64,000 nucleotides of DNA from Cryptomeria japonica (taxonomy: Eukaryota; Streptophyta; Pinopsida; Cupressales; Cupressaceae). The position numbers were made by a program, and so were the translations under genes. This document shows positions 1 through 13,480 of this stretch, piece after piece. The stretch lies in the NCBI RefSeq assembly GCF_030272615.1, contig NC_081405.1, positions 571,765,752 through 571,829,751 on the forward strand, given 5' to 3'. A model generated the notes under the pieces. It worked only from the letters and a program-made list of their open reading frames with translations, had not been told where the DNA came from and did not search any database. Positions within the stretch are counted from its first letter, which is position 1. Each line of letters opens with the position of its first letter.

Positions 1-981
1 AAATAAAATTTAACTGATTGCATGATTAAGTTTTCAAAATAAAATAAAATTATTATTAAATGCATGATTTAAAACTCACAAAATAATTCTTAATTAATTT
101 TATTTTATTAAATCACAATTTGTTAAAGATTTAGTTTTTTTTTAAGAAAATAATTAATTAATAGGCCCTCGCATGTCGTCTATATTTTTAATACATAAGT
201 CTACTCCAATGTTGTATTTTTGCATGCCTTGAACATTCATTTAAATTTATTAACTAATATTTTAATTAATTTCTTGAATTAATTCTCTTTATTTAATTTA
301 ATTAGTCCTCTAATTTTAGTATTTATAAGATATCATATCTTAAATATCTTTTATATTTTAATAATTTAATTATCAAATAATTTTATTTTTAATTGCTCAA
401 CTAATTTATTTATTTACTCTCTTTTAAATAATTATATTATAATTAATTTCTATCTTGATTATAATATTAAATACTTGTATATTTAATAATTTATCCTTAT
501 TATTATTTTATTTTTATTTTAATAATTTCATTTTATCATTTTATATTAAACTCCCTAATTTAATTTACTAATTGCTTATCTAATTGGGTACTTTGCACAA
601 GGTTCCAATACTTAGGTTGCTACTGGCGAGCTAGAAAAACCCCTCCTCGGTCATATGTCTGCCTTTGACGATTAACCTACAACTTACTCCAACTCAACAA
701 AAGGTCGTCAAATCACGATAATAAAATGCATTATTCATATTATCAGGTTCAAAATCTAATTAAAGCATTAATATTATTAATGATCATAATTGAAAATAAT
801 AATTCATCATTATTAAATAACGATATTATAAAATAACTGGCCATCATTAATGTCATTAAACTACAAAATACCATCTAACATCATGAAAAAGCTAATCAAA
901 TAATTACGTGTAAAATGTCAACAGTATAAGTATCTGGCATAGAAAAGTAAATCTAACTAGGGTCTAATTCGAGTCGTGACA
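1..981 (-). repeat. AT-rich sequence, possible partial LTR
   Basis: No gene is visible. The stretch is very AT-rich with many TTAATT blocks. On the minus strand it would begin TGTCACGACTC (at 981), an end often seen in plant gypsy LTRs, so it may be the 5' part of an LTR cut off by the window start. There is no second copy in the window, so this is a weak inference from one terminal motif and base composition. Confidence 0.28.
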
Positions 982-1590
982 CTTTGTGCCATCATAATAA
1001 GTCATCCCTACATCCAATCTTCCCCCATGATAATCTATAACTGTAGTTTGAAGTATAAACTGTTTCACATAGCCCATTAAAATAGATAGCTTTACAGTGT
1101 ACATTGATAGAGAATGACTATAGTTTTTAGTTTGATTCACTTTTCCATTACCTATTCATTCATTATAATTAATAGAGTATAAATTATTAATCTTTTCTAC
1201 TTGCTAAATGTTTGCAAAAAATAATATTCAATTCTATTATAATTTAAAATGGCAAGTCCTCACCACTATGTGACACTTGTTAAGAAATGAAGAAATGCTT
1301 CATCTTGGATTCAAGGTTCAGTGGGATATTGCCTATTGTTATTATTATCCATACCCAACTAAAATATCATTCTATCATTACTTGCAAATTGGTGGTCAAT
1401 ATTGGGGTCTCATAGGCCTCTCTTGAGATCAGCATAGCCAATTTATAGAATAGTGAATTTACCCCTTATATTTAATTATTATTATTATTATCTGCATTAA
1501 GATGGTGACCATGTGCAAGGTGTGTTATAGTTTATTTTCTCTATTCATATGATTATATTTTAGTTTTTCATAATAATTTTAGAGCACAAA

Positions 1591-2296
1591 TAATAGGAAT
1601 TAGGTGTTTTACACCTTGCATAAAATTTATAATATTTAATTTGTTGTTATGTGTTTAGTGCATCTAGGGGGACCTAGAGGTATGTACATCACTAGGAGTT
1701 AATATTCTTGGGGCCACTTTATGTGTTGTAACTTTGGGAAATATTTAATGTGAGGTATCACATAAGAAAAGTATTTTATTTGATATTTGGGGAAAGTTAT
1801 TTAATAAAGTACACAATATTAAACGAGGGGTTAATGCTTGTGTAATCTCATAGTATTAGTCACATGATTTTATGCAATACCAATTGGTGCTTTTGTGTGA
1901 GCTTGTTTCTATTAAAGAAAATACAAGTGTAATTGTCTATGGTTGGCTAGTTGGGATATTGTGTCCTCTTCCGAGGAATGTATATTATGAGGCATGGCAT
2001 GGGATGTGTGGATTCATACTTGAACATGTGGAGGATGCATTAGAGAGGCTTGATGTTTCAAAGGTGTTCATGGAGACTTTGTAAGTGTATTGTAATGTTT
2101 TATCATTGAATAATACATAGAGCATGGATGCATCCCTTTTTGAGGTTTTCATTAGAATATATCTTGTCTTATATTGTGGCTTCTTTATATTATCTTTGCA
2201 TAATGGTTATTTTGTAAACTTGTATGCATGCTTTTCTCATGGGTTATGTAGGAAATGGATTAAAAGAACTAGATATTGATGCATTATTTCCTAAAA
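1591..2296 (+). repeat. 5' LTR of the 1591-6860 element
   Basis: Direct repeat of 6150-6860. Shared landmarks are the start (TAGGAATTAGG here, TAGGAGTTAGG in the partner), a block around GGATTCATACTTGAACA, and the end TATTTCCTAA. The canonical TG start has mutated here. A 70-codon open frame inside (1872-2084) also exists, altered, in the other LTR and is not judged a gene. Confidence 0.8.
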
Positions 2297-2298
2297 AA

Positions 2299-2310
2299 TG
2301 GTATAAGAGC
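2299..2310 (+). promoter_or_regulatory. Primer-binding site (tRNA-iMet type)
   Basis: TGGTATAAGAGC lies two bases after the 5' LTR. The canonical plant site is TGGTATCAGAGC, so one base has changed. It fixes the element's orientation as plus. Confidence 0.65.
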
Positions 2311-5300
2311 CCTTGTAGTTGGAATTTGAGGCATAACGCTAGGTGAATTAGATGCAAAGTTATAGTCATGGGTATGTAGGGACATTAAAAAATTTGGAAC
2401 ACAATTATAGTTTGTCTCATTACAGATTCGAGGGTTTTAGGTTTTCTATTATAATGGTTTGGTTGGAGATCTGGGATTTGAAAAACGTTGGGTTAAAAGG
2501 GTTTCTTGGATGGGCTTTCCTATGAGATTTTTGTAAGAGAAGTGTTGTAGATGACCTCTAAGACAAAATAGACCTCACCATTGGATTCAATACAATTGAG
2601 AAACAAAAAATTACATAAAATTTGACCTATTTCTGAAAATTTTGAAAAAAAATCAAAGTAAATTGCCCCTAGCCCTAGTTATACGACCCCAACCAAAAAT
2701 GAAAATGTCATCATTAGAAAAAAAAAAAATTAGTTAAAAATACTTTTTAAGGCGACTTTAAAATTATTTTAATTGTAATCAAAAGAAAAAATTTAAAAAG
2801 AAAAATCAAAATTAAATAGGGTGGGGGATCCACATACGCCCCATACTTTGAGTACGCATCTTCTGCCTATGACTACACCCTGACGTGTGTCACAAGTATA
2901 ACAAGTTGTGTTGACATTAGGTTGATTGGTGGTGCTTAGTTGGCAAGCCATGTGGCTACTAGTTTTGACGCCAATACTAGAAAAAGATTGTGAAGTTTTG
3001 CATAACAAGTAGGTACCCTAGTGACCCCCAAAATGCTTTGAATTGCCAATAATTTTTTTTGAGAAGTCTTTAATTTATTAAAAAATTGAACACTTTCGAT
3101 TGGGGGTTGGGTTCGACACCAATCCCCCATAAACCTTATTTTTTAATCTTGAAAACTAAAAATTAAAGTGCATTTGATAAGCTATTGGGTTCGAGTCTAC
3201 GCCAACAACATCAACATGACATCACATTAGCGCCAAACCATACATACGCTATGTAGCCCAACTTTATCCCTTGCAATCCTAAAGGAGCATATTTCTTTTG
3301 GGGGCATAACTTTTGCCCACTATGTTAGATTTTCAAATTTTTATAGGCATCAAAAACCTCTGCTCAACGGTACAGGTTAAGTTTCATGAATTTTATAGTT
3401 AGAATAGTTTTTAGGGCCTCGAAGCTAGATGTTTTTGGTTACACAGTTTTATTTATAATTTCGCATAAATAATAAATGTTTTTATTTTGAATAAACATTG
3501 GAATAGCGTGAGCAATGTATTATATTGTGGATGAGTATAGAGAGTTGGGTAGTTATTTGATCATTTGTATATGCCTAGTTTCAAGATGCATTTTTTGTTG
3601 AATCTGAACGAGTCGAGAGGTGAAACCTTGAGGAAAGACATGTTTTTATGTGATAGTCAAAATGATATAACTTATTTTTAGAATTGGTGTTTCCTAGTAT
3701 AGGTTTACAAGTATTTTTAGAGTTGGACTTTGATAGTGATAGGTACACAAGTTGTCTTCAGTTTTCAAGACATAATTTGAGACTTGGAGTTGTGAATAAG
3801 TCATAGTTGAGTGCAAGTACAACACTGGTGATGACTATGGTGTCATAGTTATGCAAGTTCGCTTTTGTAAATTGACATGGCATGATTAGGTTTGTAGTGG
3901 TCTAGTGGTGATTTGGTGTAATGTTATGATGATGTTATTATATCCTAGATGCGTGATTGGTTCCTTGACCATGGTTACTCATTATGGACATGTTTGACAA
4001 ATCTAATTTGTAGTTGTTTTGGTATTTGAGTCTTGGTGTCTACAGGATTATTCTCTTTGATATCTCAGTTTGCAAGTTACAAATGTAATGATAAGTTTGC
4101 ATGTTTCACTGTTTGGATCTATGAGCTATTTGATTTGTAGGCATGTGCAGCCTATTGATCATAGTGGGATGACTCAAATTTGAACTTTCTATATCCACCA
4201 TATTAATTCGATGTTGATGCAATCTTTGTTAGTTGATCTCATTTTTTGTCATTTATGCATTGGTATGTTTTCTTTGAGATTAGAGGATGGATTATTTGAG
4301 TACTTGGATAGTCGATTGTTGGGACTTTTAGCATGTGGTTTATTGTGATTTCATGATAGCTTGGTTACATTTCATTGGTTACACATTTCAGTGGGATCTT
4401 TTGATAGTGATGGTTTGGCAATGTAGGATTGGTTCCTAATGGTTTGTTGATGATTGCATCTTTTTGGCTTGAAGATCTTGGTTCCACTTGATGTTATTCA
4501 CATTTAAGTTGTGTGTGTGTAGACCTAGATGATCTTCATTAAGGAGATGGTTATCATGATGCCATGTGTGACTTCATATCACGGTTCAGTGGGAGTTGTT
4601 GGCAATGATATGGTTTCACCATTTGATGGTGGATGGTTTTCTTTAATTTTTGCAAATATTTTGGAGGTTCTCTTAGATCCTATTTTTGTAGAAGGGTTCT
4701 TTCACATTTTCAAACTTGGTATTTGGAGATGGTTATCTTCATGTTGATTCAATATGTCATGGAGGACATTTAGTCTTTAATTGAGGTGTCATGACTTGTT
4801 GACTTTGACAGGTTTTCTTTGGTTTAGACGATGGTTTGTATTATGTCATGATGTACTCTTGATTTTAGATTAAAGTGTTGTCATGATGCATAAGTTATCT
4901 TAATACAATGATATCTTCTTCTAGAAGATGTTAGATCATTGTGTCATAATTATGTTCCCAATTTGTGATTGGAGCTTTTGACATTGATCTTGTTCATTCT
5001 CTTTGTTTTGTGTACTTTTATCATTTGCTTAATTACTTCATGATAATGACATGTTGCATTTTTAGTTTGGCATGGATTGATTAGTTACAAGTGCTTATGG
5101 ATAGTTTGATAAATAGGTGAGGCTTGGAGTTCTCTTATGATTAGAGACATGTGTTGAGATGGAGACACTTGATGAGATTTCAACAAGAAATCCCAAGGAG
5201 CCTACACCTTGGTTGGACATGAGTTGAACATGGATCTATGAGGAGATTGTCATGAGGACTTGAATATCTTGGAGGACCATTCTCATTCCCCACTCATGGT

Positions 5301-6149
5301 CTACTCTGCAATTTGTTGTCTAGAAAGCTACTTGTTAATTCTTATTTTAGATGAGTTATGTTTCATGCTTTAACTTTCATAGATATCATGGGTCTTAAGC
5401 TAAGGATAGATGGTTAGTTATGGAGGATTCATTTTGAAAGATAGGCAGCAAGGATATCTCTGGGTTGATATTATGATGTCATTATGAGGATCTTAGGAGA
5501 TGGCTATTGCGTTGATTTCATATTTTAGAAATGGATATTGGAGTTTGATCTTCTTGGTTAGAGAAGCTTACATACATGATTGGAATTATTACATCATACA
5601 TATATTGTGTTTGATATAAGAGAATGAATGGGTTGGGAGTTGTTATGGTTTTTCTTTTGGGGTGTTGTGAAGAAGATCACACTCAACATAATTTGCATTT
5701 AAAGGTGTATGTAGAACATGTCACAAGCTTATGATTTCCAAGTCCTCTTTGATCTTGTTTTATCTTCCTGAATGTTTGGATTCACATAACATGGGATGAT
5801 CATTATGCTCGTAGTCATGTGTTTTCAATTGTTTTTTGGTGATGACATGGAGGTTCCTTTATCTCTTTTCTTTGGTGAGAGTTGTATTAGCAGGTCATTG
5901 GTTTACATGTTTTACATATCATTGTGGATGTTCATTGATAGTACATAATGTTGTTTACACCTACTATGTGATTATAATGGTAAACTTTATATGCTTTGAA
6001 AAAAATTAGATTTGCATTACTCATGCAATGGGAGATCTTGGATGTGTATTTTATTCCTTAATGGTATGTGTAGCTATATGGGTTGTTACCTTGTCTATGT
6101 TTGAGATTACTTGTTGCCCCTTATGCAATGTATGTAACAAGTGGGAGAA
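2311..6149 (+). other. Non-coding interior of LTR element
   Basis: This 3.8-kb interior is T/G-rich, especially 3480-6100, and has no recognisable protein domain on either strand. Short open frames near 2800-3130 and 4529-4747 show no domain and are treated as chance. I see no nested element with clear ends. Confidence 0.6.
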
Positions 6150-6860
6150 AGTTAGGAGTTAGGTGTTATACACCTTGCATACTATTTATAATTTATAATT
6201 TATTATTATGTGAATCACCTAGGAAGAGCTAGAGGAATATGCATCATTAAGAGTTAACATTCTTGGCCCATTTATGTGTTGTAGGTAACATTGGAAAATA
6301 TTTAATATGAGATATCACATGAAAAAAGCATTTCATTTAATATTTAAAAATTTATTTAATAAAGTACCCTAATTAAATGAAAGGTTAACGGTTTTGTAAT
6401 CTCATGGTATTAGTCATGATTTTATGTAATATCACTTGGTGGCTATGTGCAAACTTGTTTCTATAAAAGCAAATACAAAGGTAGTTATATAACGTTGACT
6501 AGTTGGGATGTTGAATCCTATTTTGAGGATTGCATATGTGAGGCATGGTGTGGAGTGTGTGGATTCATACTTGAACACATGAAGGATGCATTGGAAAAGC
6601 TTGATGCTTTAGAGGATTTCATTGAGGCTCTATAAGTGTATTCTAATATTTTGTTGTTGAATAATACATAAACATGGATACTTTTGGAGGGTGGCTTTAT
6701 CTTTTTTAGGGTTTTCCCAAGGTGTATCTTGTGTTATCTTGTAACTTGTCCATATGATCTTTACATAATGATTATCCTATAAGGTTGTATGTATGTTCTC
6801 TCATAGATTATGTAATAAATCAATTAAAAGAACTGAGTATTGATGCATTATTTCCTAACA
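6150..6860 (+). repeat. 3' LTR of the 1591-6860 element
   Basis: Partner of 1591-2296. It ends in TTTCCTAACA, preserving the canonical CA end that the left copy has lost. It is preceded by the purine tract GTGGGAGAAA. Confidence 0.8.
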
Positions 6861-8141
6861 ATAAATACTTTTGTAATGATTTTAAGTTTCATTCTTGCAA
6901 ATGAAATCACAAAATTCCTTTATTTTATTGTACACAATGATGTGTTTACGTCAAGTACTATGTCTAAGACTATGAATCAACTTTCTAATGCCTTTATCAA
7001 GTTAGAGGATTGTTAGGATTCAAATAATGCTTATTATGGACTATTTGGGAAGAAGGAAGAGCCCAATAGTAGTTAACTTATTGAATTCTCAAGTTGAAGC
7101 ATGCAATAGTATTGTCCCTTTGTTTAATTGATATTTTTTAACCTGGGTGAAAGCAAGACTTGCAAAATTTAGTGGCTAATCTTATTAGTGGAAAATGTTT
7201 GTTGTATCACTCTGTTGATGTGTGTTTTAGGCACATAACATTACAGAATAAATTACCAAGATAATTTACCCTCTCTTGAACAAAATCACCTCAGATGCTA
7301 AGAATGAGATCAACTAAAATGATTCCAAGGTTTCTACATGTCAGGTCTTGACGAGTGGGTAAGTTGAGTGGTTGATGTGAATTGTTGTGTTTCACTTGGG
7401 GGCTTACGCAAATGTTTGGATTATCATGAATGATGTGGAATAGGTGTGCTGACAACTTAAGATTTATCAATATGGCTCTGGATTTACTTCTTACTAAAAA
7501 GGGGGGAAAAGGAATAGGGGTCAGGAGATCTATTCTAAGACTAGGAATGTAGGAAATGATGAATGGATCTAGTGGAATCAAACTAGGCAAGGTCTCACAA
7601 TCAGGTATTGACACAAGCTCAGTGCAATCGTCTAAGGTATACTTAAAGATTTTCAAGCTATCACCATCCAAGTTGATGCTTGTCAAAGGACGAGTAATAG
7701 TTGAAGTTATGCTTACTCAAATTTCAGTTGACCACACAAGGCGCACTTACCAGCGGCAAGAGGCTAGTGGTATGGATTAAGGATTCTACACAAATGAATT
7801 CAACAAATCTTTCACTCAATCTAACATACATGAAAATAAATTCTAATCTAACTTGGAGGAATTGAGAACCATGAATGCAAAGACAACATTTGAAGAGCAA
7901 AATCACCAACAATTGAACAATGATTAGGATTCAAATAGTTGTAGCATATACCAACAATTCTACAAAAACTCTCGCTTACAAATGAGAGAGAAGGAAGCAT
8001 ATATAGAGTCTCTTACAAAATGGATAGCCAAGATTGATCTAAGATCAACGGTCAAGATCATGCCAACAAAACCCTAGAATTGCCCTAATTAGGGTTACAT
8101 CAAAAATGGTGCCACCAACATATGGCCCAATGAAAAGATAC

Positions 8142-11100
8142 CTAGTCATCAAATAGGGAATCTTCTACAAGATTCCTTCTTGCATCTCTCTCTCTCCTAG
8201 CATACTCCAAGAACCTAGCCAATACTGAATCTAACTCCTCCATGGAAATGCTAGGCAAGGTATCATGTTGCAAATCAATCACGTCCAGTGAATCCGAGCA
8301 AGCATTCAAAGTGTTCTCCCATTCTGGCATGAGCTTTTGTGAACTATGAACATGAATCAACAAAGAGACCAAGTCATCTATCTGACTCTTCTTCAAAGAG
8401 TCCAACTGGCAAAAATACATAAATTTCATCTTGTCTCTTAATTCGGCTAAGTGTAAACCACTAGCATCACTAACATCAACACCCAATAATTCCTCAATCG
8501 AGAGAAGGATCTTCATCTAAATGTCCTGAATTAATCCTTCCATTTCCATACAACTCGACTGGGTGCTCTCATAAGTTGATTTCCTCACGGCTAATGAACA
8601 ATACCAGCCATGGAAATCGTATATGTCTCCATTGTACACAATGTTCTTGCTGACCAAGGTGGAATTAGGAATTTTCTTCAAAGCTAGGAGGCATGGAATA
8701 GTCATCTCTTGGATAGGTCGGAATTCTTCCCAAACTCCCTCCAAATACTAGATTCTGAATACAAGCCCTGTTGTCCTATCACATGCATTAACAAACTGAG
8801 TAAGGAAATCATCTCCCTGTTTTCTTATGCTCTCAATCCACTTTTCCACCTCCGAGTGTGTACCTCTCGCTACCTCACAATGTTAATGTATTCCATGGTC
8901 AATTACAATAGGGGAAATAAGGGTGGGATTTCCACGCCTTGTCCCTGCAATATACTCTCTGAGTAATGTTTTCTTCTCTGTACCTTTCTTTCTCTGCAAC
9001 CCCTCTGCCTAACCTCGCATCGATTGCCTGGAGGTTTTCACCAATCTCCTGGAATTCCTGCTTTCTGGATGTACGACCAAGGGCCACTGAAGTGATCTAG
9101 AAATCCATAGGAGTAACAATGTTCATTGTCACGCCTGCAATAGGAACAGCAATCTGCATTCATGTCTCATCTCTAGCTATGTGCAACAAAATCTCCGCTC
9201 TCTTGGGTTCCTTCCCCTTAGCACTCCTAGCTAGGTATTCATCAATATCATCAATAGGCTTATCATGTGTTTAATTTTCTCCATACTTCTCATCAGCCAT
9301 TCAGGAATAGCAGCCATCTCCATACCATCATCGAGACATATTTCTCGATCAAGTCCTTTCAATGCCGAAATAACATCATCATTATCATCAGGATTATTCT
9401 TGGTCTAATCATATACCTCATTTCTCAAACTAACTTCCAAAAGGACAATAGGGCATTTTGGTTGATCATTATTCTCATCAGGAGGTGCAGATGTCGCTAT
9501 GGCATGGAACTCCTGAATATTCTTTGGTAGTATCATTGTGTTGGAACACTGTTGGGTCTCTTTATTCTGTTATGTTACTTCAATCACTTCGATTGATGAG
9601 ACACTGGGAGGGGGTGAAGGAATAATAGGTGGAATGATAGTCTTTTGTTTCTTCTTCACCTCCCCAATCTTCTTCCCTCTGGCTTTGACTTCTCCTAGCA
9701 TGTTCTTCCTTCTCTTGGGAGCTTGACTCTCCTCGTCTGCATGAATCCTGACATCACTGACAGTCCTCTGATCATCTTCGGAAGTAGACTCTTCTGGTTT
9801 CATCCTTTCATAAGTGAAGGGAACACCCATGTCAACTAACTTATTCATATGTATATCCACCCATAGGCGGGAGAAATTCAAGACCTCTCTCATCAATATA
9901 TTCAAGTCAATCTCTTCTGACTCTGACCAATTTGGCAATAGGATTGCCTTCTTCATTTCACTCTTATACTATGGATGTGTATGATCTTTATCATCTAATA
10001 CCTAATCAGGAATGAGGAAAATTTCACGCTTCGTCATGAAATCCACTGACATTCTGGACCACATTCTTCTCTTCACTGTTTGCTCGTCCATCAGGCTAGC
10101 CCAATAATCTTCTATGTCAATCTTGTGAGTGAAATTTTCTCCTCTAATCCTTCTGACCTTCTTGTCTGGATCGAATCTTTCTCTCTTCTTGTATGTAGCA
10201 AATCGATATGATGCAAGCTCCTCAATTGGAGTGCTGGCGGCTATGGCGGACTGGCAAACCTCTGACGTCTTCCCAACTGAAATAGGGAATGTCATGCCTA
10301 TCATGTGCTTCTCTCTTTGGATAACATCGAACTCTAGAAGTTGTCTTACCACTTCCAACAATATCATTATGTCGGTTGGATACCTAGGAAGTCTGTAGGG
10401 TTCAGATTGAAACCCATGAATCTTGAGGTATGTGAAAGTGGGAAATTGTATATACCATGATCCATACTTTTCTATTAACTATGTTGCCTCCTTGGACAAT
10501 CTTCTGTGGATTTCGCCTTGCAGCATCTGTGTGATGTACATAGTGAATGCATCATTCACTCTCTTATAGTCTTCAATTCTATGCATGCTCAGCTGGGGGT
10601 AGCATTCATGACTCTTGAACTATCCTTGCCCATTCCCGACTTCACCTTTGCATATTAATCATCTGTATGAAACAAAGCGTGCAAGCAGGTATACCAGGTA
10701 AGAAGTCATGGCGAATGACTTGGATCGCTCTACATTCCTCAGCTGAAAATCCAGATTGTCACTTATAATCTTGGACCAATTTATTAGTGTTCCCTTAAGA
10801 CAATCTTGGATGAAGTCGAACATCCATCCATCAAATATTGCTCCCTGTGGCATCCCCGTCACTCTGTTGAGTAGGAATATCAAATCACTATATTTCTCCT
10901 TAAAATCTATGCACATGAGTGTCTTGGGAGCCTTGGAATGATGAGACCTATGCTCAATCATCCACTCTTTGTTAATTAAATTCTTGCATACACCCATCTT
11001 CTTCGTGTATCTTTCTGCATAATCCTCCTTGGTTACATCCTTCATGTATGTTCCGCGTGGAATTCTGAACACCTCTGCAATAGCATCCTCAACAAGGTAG

Positions 11101-11426
11101 GCGATGACAACGCCCTTAGGACTCTTGATCATTCTTGTGAGCGGATTGTAACATCGTGCACACTCCAGGATAAGCTCACTACACTGTATGGACTATGGAA
11201 ATCCAACGGCATGGAAAATGCCACTCTTCATAATATTTGCATATGCTGGGGAAGGAAATTGATCTCCGACTCTGAACCTTCGACGCTACATCTGGTCGAA
11301 GTCTAGGAAATGCATGTTTGTATTAGTGATCTCCTTCCATCTGGATGAAATTCTGAGCTCTGGATAGAATCCAGTCTCCAACATCTTCAATAGTTCTTTC
11401 CTTTCCTTATATCCAGACTTTGACAT
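8142..11426 (-). pseudogene. Decayed ~1,095-codon gene inside LTR-A
   Basis: One reading frame runs from ATG at 11426 to a stop after 8142. It is broken by several in-frame stop codons and by one stretch (about 9290-8900) where the protein continues in another frame before returning. The best-preserved parts are 11132-10659 (alpha-helical, with a segment reading FAMTSYLVYLLARFVSYR), 10367-10002, 9956-9570 (a lysine-rich segment followed by a proline-rich one) and 8516-8142. There is no zinc knuckle, protease or RT motif, so I do not recognise it as gag-pol. The broad pattern recalls plant proteins related to mobile elements, but the family is unidentified. On the minus strand a TATAAG motif (about 12552-12557) lies upstream within the same LTR, so the gene may have had its own promoter. 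The start is the first in-frame ATG. Confidence 0.5.
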
Positions 11427-12784
11427 TGCACCTGTACAAAGCTCAAAGTTAGACTTAAGAAAATAATATTCGTAATAAAATTCCCGACTTTCTAAAGATT
11501 TTAGCTTATTAGAGCATGGAGTCAGAAAAATAATCCATACACTTAATAAATTTTAGCAATTAAGTTCAAAATGTGACAACACTAAGGCATGGAAGCCTTC
11601 CATAAAATTCATGAATACCTCCTTATGCTTAGAAAATATGCAAGATAAAATGCAAAGGAGCATACCAGATTAATGATGACTAAGGAAAGGTGTGAAAGGT
11701 TATGTTTTCACACAATGAATGTCTGGAGACACCTTCCGCAATCAACAATGGAGGTCAACAATTCTGAAAACAACCTGAAAATCAGACTTTTAAAACATGT
11801 TGCAATCTTCAAAAATGTGCATAAACTCGATAAAAATCAGTTCTAATGATGAAAACAATCATATTCAGGAATGTAAGTATGGCTAGTAAAAATTTAATTC
11901 CTGAGGACAAGTCTGAAAATTACTTCAAACTTACCAGGACCTTGCAAAGTAGTTAAAAATCCCTGAAAATGATGAAAATGGCTAAAGAATCATCTCCAAG
12001 CAAAATCGCCAAAATGGTTAGGTGGTTGGAAATGAAAATTTATGAAGACAACCAACCGCCTAACAATGGAGTTTTCAGACCTCAGATTTGAAGCGAATCA
12101 ATAGGCTGGAAATGATGGCAGCCACCAAGCATGAATGAAAATCACCAAAATGTGGCATCAAATCACTCCCAAAGCAAAATCAAAATTTTCCCAACTATGG
12201 CGCCAAAATGAAATTTTGAAAATGTTATCAATGGCAGCCTTGATCTACAGCAATGGAGGTCTAGACAGCAAGCAAATGATGGAGGAAAAAATCACCTAAG
12301 CCTCCAAACATAAAATCACCTATGCCTCCAAACATAAAATCGCCAAACTTAGCAAAATCGAAATTCTGAAACTGGTCTTTAATGGCAGCCAAGAGGAATA
12401 GATCAGCAAGCTGGAAAAAATGGAGGAAAATAAATCCTCAATCCCACACTTCACCAAAAACGCCTTGCTAAAATTCACCCAACTTGGAGAAAAATCGCTT
12501 TCATGGAGACACTTGGCAGATTTAATAATAAAATAATGCTAAGTCTCCTCTCTTATACTTGCTTTCACCTCTCACTTTCACCACACAAGCAATGTGGGAT
12601 AAAACACTTGTATAAATACTTGCTTGGTGAAAACCTAACTTGCTTCTAGAAGGTTCAAATATTAAATGATTATTTCAAGTTATTAAATTTTGCTTTTAAA
12701 TTTTAAATAATCATTAATAATCATTTAAAAGCAATTAAAAATGGGGCTTATTTATTAAAATATTGCAAATTAAATCCAAAATAA
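11427..12784 (-). other. Upstream part of LTR-A U3, no gene seen
   Basis: The stretch contains repeated short phrases such as CAAAATCACC and CAGCC...AATGG and looks like degenerate tandem sequence. Around 12540-12640 there are TATA-like motifs on both strands and a CCCACATTG-type motif on the minus strand, which could be a promoter for the decayed gene downstream. No coding frame is supported. Confidence 0.35.
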
Positions 12785-13480
12785 GCCTCCAGAGGAAAAT
12801 CGACTTGGGCTAGGATTGAAAATTCTCTTTAAAAATCATTTTAAGTGTCAAAATTTGCCCCATAAGGGAAATTCGACCCTAGCTTGGATAAAAATCTATG
12901 CATAAATTCATCAAAATTGCACACAAAAACCTCCCAGGGGAAAATCGATATGAGCTTGGACAAAAATCCACTCTACTTGCAAAAAATCACCCCAAGGGGA
13001 AATTCGATGGCAGTCTGGATTGAAAAATCCACACTCCAAACTCACTTAACTTGGAAAAAACCTCCTTGGTGGAATTTCGACCTCGGTCTGGATGAAAATC
13101 CGGACTCAAAACTCTTCAAAATATTCCCAGTGGAAAATCAATCTTTGTCTGGATGAAAATCCAGACAAAAATCCGCACTTAGTTGTCACAAAAATCCTAG
13201 TGGAAAATCGACCTAGGCATGGAATCATCCTCAACGTTGTCTGCACTTCAGTCCACACTCTAGTCCACAATCCTGGTGGAAAATCAATGGCAGTCTAGAT
13301 AAATCCTAACACTTAGCCAAATTTTAGCACTTCCAAGGGAAAATCGATCCAGGTATGGATAAACAGTGGGGGAAAATAGTAGGTAGTATGGATTTCAGGG
13401 GAAACCCATGTGTAGTATGGATTTTGAGTGGGGGAATGGGTTGGGTAGTCTGGAATGTGAGGGGAAAAGAACCTCTAGCA
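12785..13480 (-). repeat. Degenerate hairpin-repeat array in LTR-A
   Basis: About nine degenerate units of roughly 60-75 bp recur, with starts near 12794, 12867, 12937, 12997, 13071, 13131, 13199, 13276 and 13337. Each has a GGAAAATCGA-like box followed by a CTGGAT...ATCCAG-like box. The clearest unit, 13149-13168 (GTCTGGATGAAAATCCAGAC), is a perfect 8-bp stem with a GAAA loop. Several other units keep a weaker version of the stem. Confidence 0.6.

Larger units (their letters stand above)
1591..6860 (+). mobile_element. Old non-autonomous LTR retrotransposon
   Basis: Two direct repeats of about 710 bp bound a 3.85-kb interior. Just inside the left repeat is TGGTATAAGAGC, one base from the usual plant initiator-tRNA-Met primer site. 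Just before the right repeat is a purine run (GTGGGAGAAAG) that fits a polypurine tract. The flanks ACAAA (1586-1590) and ATAAA (6861-6865) look like a decayed 5-bp target duplication. The interior has no reading frame longer than about 75 codons and nothing resembling gag or pol, so the element is either a large non-coding derivative or fully decayed. Substitutions between the LTRs, including their first bases, indicate an old insertion. Confidence 0.8.

Noticed and set aside
7291-7686. 131-codon open frame near the end of LTR-A
   Set aside because: The homologous stretch of LTR-B (19564-20097) is also open but weakly similar as protein. The region is R/U5 of an LTR, and no domain is seen.
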